A DNA stretch of 64,000 bases from Mactra quadrangularis (Eukaryota; Mollusca; Bivalvia; Venerida; Mactridae). This document shows positions 41,101 to 50,100 of this stretch, piece by piece. Within the stretch, counting starts at the first letter, position 1, and the number at the start of each line of letters is the position of its first letter. The translations under genes and the position numbers were made by a program. The notes under the pieces are model-generated. The model saw only the letters and a program-made list of their open reading frames with translations. It was not told the DNA's origin and searched no databases. Location of the stretch: assembly GCA_025267735.1 (NCBI GenBank), contig CM046304.1:3658001-3722000 (forward strand), in the 5' to 3' direction.

Positions 41101-44100
41101 CTGGTTTGCTCGGCAGAAGAGTCAGTAGGGGGTATAGGCGACTCATTACTCTCTTCCTGGGTGGGTTCCACGATTTCAGGCTGAGGCGCAGCAACTGCAC
41201 ATTTACTCGCATTTGTACTGCCTATCGGCCTTTTGCCTTTTCTCGGCATCTTTAGTTTGTAGTAGAAATGGCTTGGCTGAAGATGTTTTAACAGATATTG
41301 GTTTGCTAAAGATGTTATATCTTCAGCGTCCAAACAACTTATGAGACACTGGTCAGCACGCTTTTCTTGCTTTAGTCACGTGAGCTCGTGTATGGTCGAA
41401 CAGTGATCGGGGTTTGATCGTGTGCGGTCGTGTGTGGTCGTGGAGTAGTCGGGTAGCAGTCTAGATAATCTGGACAAGAGATCGAACAGAGATCTACTTA
41501 ATCGGGATGCGATCGTATATTACTCGAGTAGAAGTCGAGATGATCGGGTACAGATCGGGTTAAAGATGCCAATCCGACCAAACAAGATCGCTACACGATT
41601 GTTTCTCGATCAACTCGATCTTCAACTCGATCAATACACGATCGCTTCCCGAGCTCTTCTCGACCGCTTGGCTACACGATCGCTACACGAATTTTTTTGA
41701 CATGTCAAAAAAAATCGGGTAGAAAGCCCGAGCGATGCCGACCAAGGTAGACCTCCCCGACCACTCCCGATCAATCATGCCGACCGACCCAGACCAGTAC
41801 CCGATCGCTTGATCGGGCTTGATCGAGTTGATCTGATCGGCAGTGGGAGCCCAGCTTAAAGTTCATTCTGGGGTTAATTCTGAAACAAATAGCTGTTTAT
41901 ATAGATGCTCGCTTATTGAAATGTAGAAACCTATCGATCCCAAAGCGTGTGTGCTACTATACTGGGTTACTGCTCTGATAAGGGGAGACCCAACTTTTTT
42001 GGAGAACAGATTTGTCTGTTGGGAATGAAAACATTACTTTACGAAGCCTTTTTTAAGTTCATTTTATTTGTGAGTGCATGATAAATGTGCTACTGTCGTA
42101 TTTACTTTCATCGTTTTAATCTTTATTTTAAGGAAGCTGACATGGTCGTTGCGTAACGAAACCTTATATCGTATTTAATATATTTTATAATAAGACGATT
42201 GATAGAAACAGAGTGCAAGTAGCGCAAAAACGTAGTTGAGACATTGTGGAAACGGAAAACGGCATTGTACAGTCGATATGTTGAAGTTTGTATGAAAACT
42301 GAAATTCTTTAAAACACTTTTACCAGTCGACCTTTTACTATGAACTATGTAGCTAAATATTATGTAGCTATATATTATATATAACGTCAATCTCCGTAAA
42401 CAGAGATCCTGTTCTACTCGCGTTGTCGTACTGGATCTCTACTTAGTCAATGCAAGGTCACGTCGAGATGAACTTTGTGTCGACCAATCAATGCGTAGCT
42501 TTCATCTAGACGAAAACACTATTAATCACATTTTGATTTCGTAATTTCTCTTTTTAGACCTAGGTTTGCCTGCAAATTTAACAGCGGTATTATTCACAGT
42601 CTGCGATTGGGTGGCTCATTTCAAATTGCGTGACGTAGACGATGTAAACAAGTTACGTATCATAACAATTTCGTCATGAATATTATGATGAGAAAAGGTC
42701 ACCTGAACGTGACCTTCGTTTGGAAAAGGCCAGATCTAAATTAGCGAGTATGCGAGCTGTAAAATTTTAGATCGGGTTTTAATCAGATTGATACAACGTA
42801 TACACAACGGAGCACAAGTTCCGTAATTTAAACGGGCATACGCCAGTTTTGCAGAGCAAGTCTCACCTAGATGTTTTGGCAAGTGACTGACCTTAGTCCT
42901 CATACGTGTATGGTTCCATAAAAGTCCTTATAGCGATTATGTCACGCATTGCAACTTGTTTAATAAAGGGAAATAACCACAGCAGTAAGTTCGAAGTCCT
43001 CAACTACATAATTGATGTTCATGCAATTATCTCCCTTTATAATGAAAACAATTTTTTAATAGATTTTTCCAAAATCTTTAAATATATATATATAGTTTTA
43101 TCAAAAGTATTAGCTCTTTTATTAAATACACAATAAGAAATGAATAAAAATCATACATTATTTAAATGCATATATTTATTTTTACAATAAACTCAAGTAT
43201 ATGAAATCGATAATTTCGCCATCATTGAAAATACATATTGGAGAGAAACCTTATATATGTGATTGTTTTTGGACCAAGCATCATGTCATGGTGCTTGGTA
43301 AAAAAATTAAATAATTAGGAATATACCTTCGCCAGTCCAATGATGACACACCTAGGCACAAACATGTCATAACTTGTGAATTACGTCACAACTAGTCAAT
43401 GACGTCACAATTTACCAGGCAACGGTGTTTTAACTAACCAGTCAATTACGTCATAGTTGCTCTTGAGCTAATCGTTCTTGCAACTGATCTTTCATGTTGA
43501 TTTAGAGCAGGTTTCAGAAGGCCCCTCAATGTAAAAGTTTGTGAAAGTTTGAAAAATGTCTGATTCTGTTGAAACAGGATTCTGTTTGCGTTTTTTTTAG
43601 TCTTGAGAAATGCACATTGTATATGCCATTATATAATTGTTTCATATAGAATGATATACACGTCAGTTTAATAGTGCTTGCTTCAAAATTTAATTTTCAG
43701 AAGAAATTTAGCACAACTACAAGAATTAATTCTATTTGACAAAAGAGCCTGCGAATTTATCAAGCAACCCTCGTATGTCCGGTTTGGAACAGTCAGGACA
43801 AAGAATGTTTGCTCACTGAACGTTTTCTTGTTTTTAACTGTTGATGGATTCGCCGCACGATGTGTGAGGTTAAAATATGGCCTGTATTTTAGAGAACGTT
43901 TAGCCTTGGAAGAAAATTAAATTCTGCTGGAATTGCAAAAACCTTTCAATCCATAGAAACAATAGCATTTACTAGATAAAAGATTTAGTGATAAAGAATG
44001 ATAAATGATAAACTTGTCTGCTATATATGATATACTTGTAAGATGCTTTATTTACATTAATCAAGATTATCTCATGCAAAATACAGCGACAGTTCACTAT

Positions 44101-47100
44101 TAAGACCATTAAGTGTCTATTCATATTCTTTCTTAAGGCACATTATTTTTTTATTGGAGGGAAGGGGGGGGGGTGGTTTAACGTCGTAGCTAAACATTGT
44201 ATAGGTCATATAACTGCGGACAGTAAACCTAATTACCATTAATGGAAAGTCTAAATCTCTGGATTTTGCTGTTAACAAGTAGCTTCCGCTTGTACATTTA
44301 GTAAGTCTTAATTTGAAGACTATCAAAATTGGTGGTTTTATTATCAAGATAGTCGTAAAAGTAAAGTAAAAAGTAAAGTAATTGCATTTTATAGTCTAAG
44401 TTTCATGCTTACGCACGTTCACCGACTTAACAGCTACCACCTCTGGTCACTGGGCTACTGGTATATATCTATCAATCTCCCTGGGGAGTCTTTTTACGCC
44501 GCTTATTAGTGCAGCCGACAAATTGGCGCAACGGAATTATACCACCCTCGCAGGTACCCATTTACACCTGGGTGGAGTGAAGCAATAGCAGGTAAATTTC
44601 TTGCTCAAGGAAATTAGCAGTGCCCCTAGTGGGATTTGAACCCAGGACCTCTCGATCCCTAAACGCGCGTCCTACCACTGGACTACTGCTCCTACTAAAA
44701 CATGTACATTTTCTTCTCAAATTAAGCAATTATGCTACAAATCGACAAAATATACATATTTCTTGATTCAAACATTGGTTTGGCATGTGCCGATTAAATG
44801 ACAAGATTGTAACAAAACTCTTTGCCAAAGGGTAGTGAGATAACTTGGCATGCCTCCCTCCCCCTTCCAAAGAGCCCCACCCCACACAGTGCGTATTATC
44901 AAAATAAGCTAACAGAAGTCCTCCTGCTGACCAGAACAGCCAATAAATATGCCTTCAAACTTTTAAGGGATATACAGGCAAATGACTGTGCAAAAAGTAT
45001 AGAACCAAGTTTAGTCTTTAAAACAGTATTAAGAACGTAAGAAATCACTTAATAATAACATTTGTCACTTAAAACATTCAACTGAACGAATTAAAATATG
45101 TGACATACACATTGTTGAAAACGAATATAGGATACCGAGGGAATCACCAAGCTATTTACAGATTTGTTATATGTCGTACTTGCTGAAATTAAACATTTTC
45201 ATTGGTCGCTTCTTGTTTTTTCGACTTTCTTCAGCGGTTAGAATATCTTTTTAAAAGAATTATACTAATGTTGCACAATAACAAGCTCTAGTATCTTATC
45301 ATCAGTAAATGCATATTTTAACACTAATCTATTTTTAGCTACCCTGACCCACGTGGGTCTACTTAGGAAACACCCCAAATATTACGAGAAAATAAAGAAA
45401 TGTTTGCCAAGTAATATGACAGAGTGTCTGTTGCGTTCACAGTTATAAAAAAATATAATTCCAAAATCAGGAAATATGAAGTTGAACTGCTGCCTTGAAA
45501 TTCCTTTAACTCTCTTACCCTACTGCATAACATAGGTTTCAATTGTAAATTAATTTAAAATATTGAACAATTTAAAGTAGAGACTGCGAAACATATTGAA
45601 GCAATGAATGACATTAACAGTTTAAATTTGAAAGGATTTTGCATTAAAATAAAGCATGCATCTAAGAACATGGAAATATCTGTCTACAAAACATAACTAA
45701 AGTTTCATCACATTTCAACTTCCAAGATCATAGAACTCTCGTTAATATTCTTGTGATTAATGTACCAGTATGGTTTCACTCGTTGCATCTGCTTAAGACG
45801 ACAAGAATTGATTTGATAAAAGAGACTGCATTATTAGACAGTTCAGTCAGTTAAAGGTTTATTACAACAGTGTATTGCCGAGGACGCGCTTTTGTGCAAT
45901 TTGCTCATGCAAAATCGAAATGGTGCTTGTGAAGCCATGTTAGTGCAGAAAGTCGGACATCATTGTCTTCTTAGATTCCAAAGCGATATTGGTATAAGCG
46001 AGGTTTTTGTCATAACATTAGATAACTTGTTTGCATTAAATAAAAAGTTATGAATTCATAGCAACATTGTACCTAAAGTTTGACCCCGATCTGACCTTTC
46101 ACATTTGTATTTCATAATTACCTACACATATCCCGACGAAAATCAGAACTATGCCTATTCTACACGGTGTAATAGACACTCACTGTACGCTTTAATATAT
46201 TTAAAAATTAATGGCCAGAAATGGATAGACATTTTATTCATTAGATTAGTTTTCTGCTTAAGCGCATCATCATAATACATAATATACATTACATGAATTA
46301 CAAAACATTTATTTCTAATATTTACATTCGAGCTTTGACGATATACACCGATATCGGTATCGAGCATTAATACTACATCCGTATTCAATGTGATTAATAT
46401 TCTTGTATAAAGGTCCGATAGGGTTTTTCAAACTTTAGGCACTATACATTCATAATTTGATATCATCGAAGACTTATTTCGATATTCCTAACTTAAGCTT
46501 GTAGAGTTTTCTAAAGACATAATTTTGCTGAAGAACGTTTGGAGGGAACTACATGTATGCATATACAGTGCCCTCCAAAAGTTCTTGGACAAAATCTTGG
46601 GTTTTAAGATAAACTGATTCATCTTTATTCATGAATATAAGGAAGAAAGACAATCTCTCATACAGAGTTGTCGATCCTTACAGTGATCTATATCTCTGTA
46701 AACGTCTCGGGTTTTACAAGATTCTTGTAAAATAGTAATATAGTTTAGATTTTGTATCGAAGACGTAATTCGTCGTTTATATATATAATCATAGAGTTTT
46801 ACGTGAAAAAGAATTTTATCATAGTCGAAATCCAATTTTTAAAGAGTAATATTTACAAGCACTATTTTCTTGTGAAACGTCTTCCTATTCTGAGTAATTC
46901 GGCTTATTTACTCATCCGCTAAAATGTCAACAATAGATGATATTGCTAAAAGTTATGACAAAATATCGTGCTTAGGGCCTGTCAATGACAAGCCTTTGAA
47001 CATCGACAAGACAAGAAATGTGATATGTAGGTTAGTTTGCCTGTTGTGTTTGTAAAAAATTCAAAAATTGTCACATGATCGTTTTAAACGATCACGTGTT

Positions 47101-50100
47101 TGGGACTACTTACGAGACGTTAACAGAGATAGAGATCACTGTAAGGATCGACAACTCTGTATGAGAGATTGGAAGAAAGAGTCATCTGAGCAAATTCTGA
47201 AGTCAGCATTAATTAGTTTATTAACATATGATTTAAACAATGTTACATGAAAAAGGTCTAACGATAGTTAATTTACTTGTATCATGCATGATCATTTTTT
47301 CTCAAAATTTCATCTGTCCAAAAACTTTTGGAGGGCACTGTATTGTTTTCTCCTTAGCTGATCATGCTGTCTTGTTTATTACTCAAATGTCCTAAGAGAC
47401 TGGTGCCGTAAAAAGTGTGGGAGTGTTACAAGAATATAGGTCTTACAAAAACATTACGTATTTATTTGAATCATGATATAGTCGATAAGGGACAACCTGG
47501 TTCTCGAAGAATAATCGGAAATTCACTAAGATATAATTTTTCCACTAAACAACGTTCTCTTCGTTAATTGTGTTCTGTAAACATTAATGTTTGCAACAAA
47601 TACCTTGGTCATTTCATATAAGCGACGAGTATAAACGAACTTGGTACGATTTAAAATGGAAAATGATTATGTTTCCGTTTAATAATATTTAAAGAACGAA
47701 TAACATCATACATGTATATTAACAAAATAGCCGTCCACGGACAGCGCGCTCAACTATTCGGGGTGTATGAGTTAAGAAAATGTGATAATTGATAATCAAG
47801 TCAAAAATCATGATAGAGTTTAATGCAACTTTGTGTTGGACCAATGGTATTATGGTAACCCCGTAGACATGTATAACGTTTCAAGTGAATCCCTTCAGTA
47901 GTTTCAAAGATAAAATGTTCCACCAAAAACTTAACCAATATTTTTTTAAGTATAAAAGGAGCATAATCTAGACAAAATTCATGCTAGAGTTATGCAACTT
48001 GGAATTTGACCCCCAATGGTAACCCCGTAGACATGTGTGAAGTTTCAAATGAATCCCTGTAGTAGTTTCAAAGATATAGAAATGTTGCACCTAAAACATA
48101 AACCAAAAGTTGTTAAGCCGACGACACCGCCGATGCCGCCGCCGTCGCCCAACTTAATAGAATAGCCCCACTATTCGTCAAATAGTCGAGCTAAAAAGTG
48201 TAGCAAACATATAAGAAACACGACAATAAAATCACAGACCTTTCACACAGATTAAGAACAAAAACGGACACTTGAGTTTTACAATCACGCCACGACTGCT
48301 ACAATTAAATGGCTAATTAATTATAATTTGACGCCTCGATAATAAATTATTGCGAAGTATTACCAAACAGTACTTTATTTAACGACGTAAAGGCAATGCA
48401 AAAGTCAATAAGTATTATTAATCACAAAGACTCGGTTCAATAACAGTTCATAGTTTTATTAATTATTGCAAAAACAGTTTGAATTAACAGTTGTCATAGA
48501 CAAATATAGATTTTTATATAGGAGTGTTCATTCAATATATCGCAATTTTCATCCAATTGAAATTAAGGATTACGCATCAGAGTTCCCTTTCTGGTTTTAC
48601 ATAAAAATGTCTTGTTATTAAGTTAAATATATCCAAAGTGAGAAACAAATAATTATTTAGTCACAATTTTGCGCCAACTAACCCTGTGACAAAACGCTGG
48701 AAGCGCGAAAAACTTTAATATTTGTCAACATTTATGATGCTATTCGGTATAAATTAATTTAATGTGATAGAAATTTAATTATGTAGACAAAACGACGACA
48801 AAAAGCTCAAAGTAACATCAATGTGAGACTTTGATAAATAAATGAAACATGATATATGTGAAGTAAGACGTCATACTGTTTTTAATCTCTAAAAATGACC
48901 CCTGATTCCAAGCTAAAAGAATATGTCCTTTTAAAGTTCTTTTACAGTGCAATAAACTGTTCTGATATTATTTCCATGTCCAGTTTTAAAACAGGAGATG
49001 ATAGAATGGAACCATGTTGATCTATGTATAGAATCCACTATCAGGATGGACATAAAAAATACACTCTGTACTTTCTCTCAATTAATTATCTAAATGGAAA
49101 AAGTACAGAGAACAATAAGGGACCTAAATCAGTTATTTCCCCTTGTATACTTTTCAAATAGGTAGGCCCAATAAGTTGGATTAATCGGAATTTACCCTTA
49201 CTTTTCAATGTCAATTTGCCAAAATTAATCTTAAATAAAAATTTTGTAAATCATTTAATTTGTTTGAAATTCAAACTAAGTCTTTTTAGGGTAAATAACT
49301 ATTTAAATTTCACTACTTCTGTTAATATCTTCATTAACAAGAAATATATTAGATAAAATATTTTGTTATCCTTACATAGGACTTCAATGTTAAAATCCGA
49401 GGATTCTAACTGTAAGGACCTTCTTATCAATTGGATTGCTTCAGATTTTATCAGGGAAAGATAACTGACTAATGACCTAATTAATGTCATAATTTACGAT
49501 TGAAAGCTTCATTTCAAAGATACATGTACTTTTCACTTGTAAGGTGCAGCTAGTGCTGAATTCTATCAATTAAGATAAAAACACAACGTTTCCAAAACAA
49601 CTGTGAACATTTTTGTGCATGGTGTTTCGCTTGTATTTTATCCATGAAGGGATAGTAATTATAACCACTGTTCTATTTTTACTCTTTGTTATAAGACGTT
49701 TCGGCCATAGGCCTTCTTCAGTTAATAAATTTTGCTACCGCAAGTTTACATCTTTTAATTATGCTGCACATTTACGAACACTGATATATTAATTTAATAA
49801 AAGATGTAAACTTGCGGTAGCAAAATTTATTAACTGAAGAAGGCCTATGGCCGAAACGTCTTATAATAAAGAGTAAAAATAGAACATGGTTTTTCGATAA
49901 AACATGACTACGAGTATTTCCTTTAGTGACAATGTATTAATGAAATTGAAAGTCACTTAAAGTACCACTGTCTGTTCCAAGGTGGAAGCCCTAAAGTTCA
50001 TGTTTTCATTATTTGTTTGTGGTATCTTTTTATAACTAAAGTTTAAAAGTTTTGTAACATCTCCTTCTTTGCTTTTTGTCCGTGTGGGAGTTCTGTGTCT

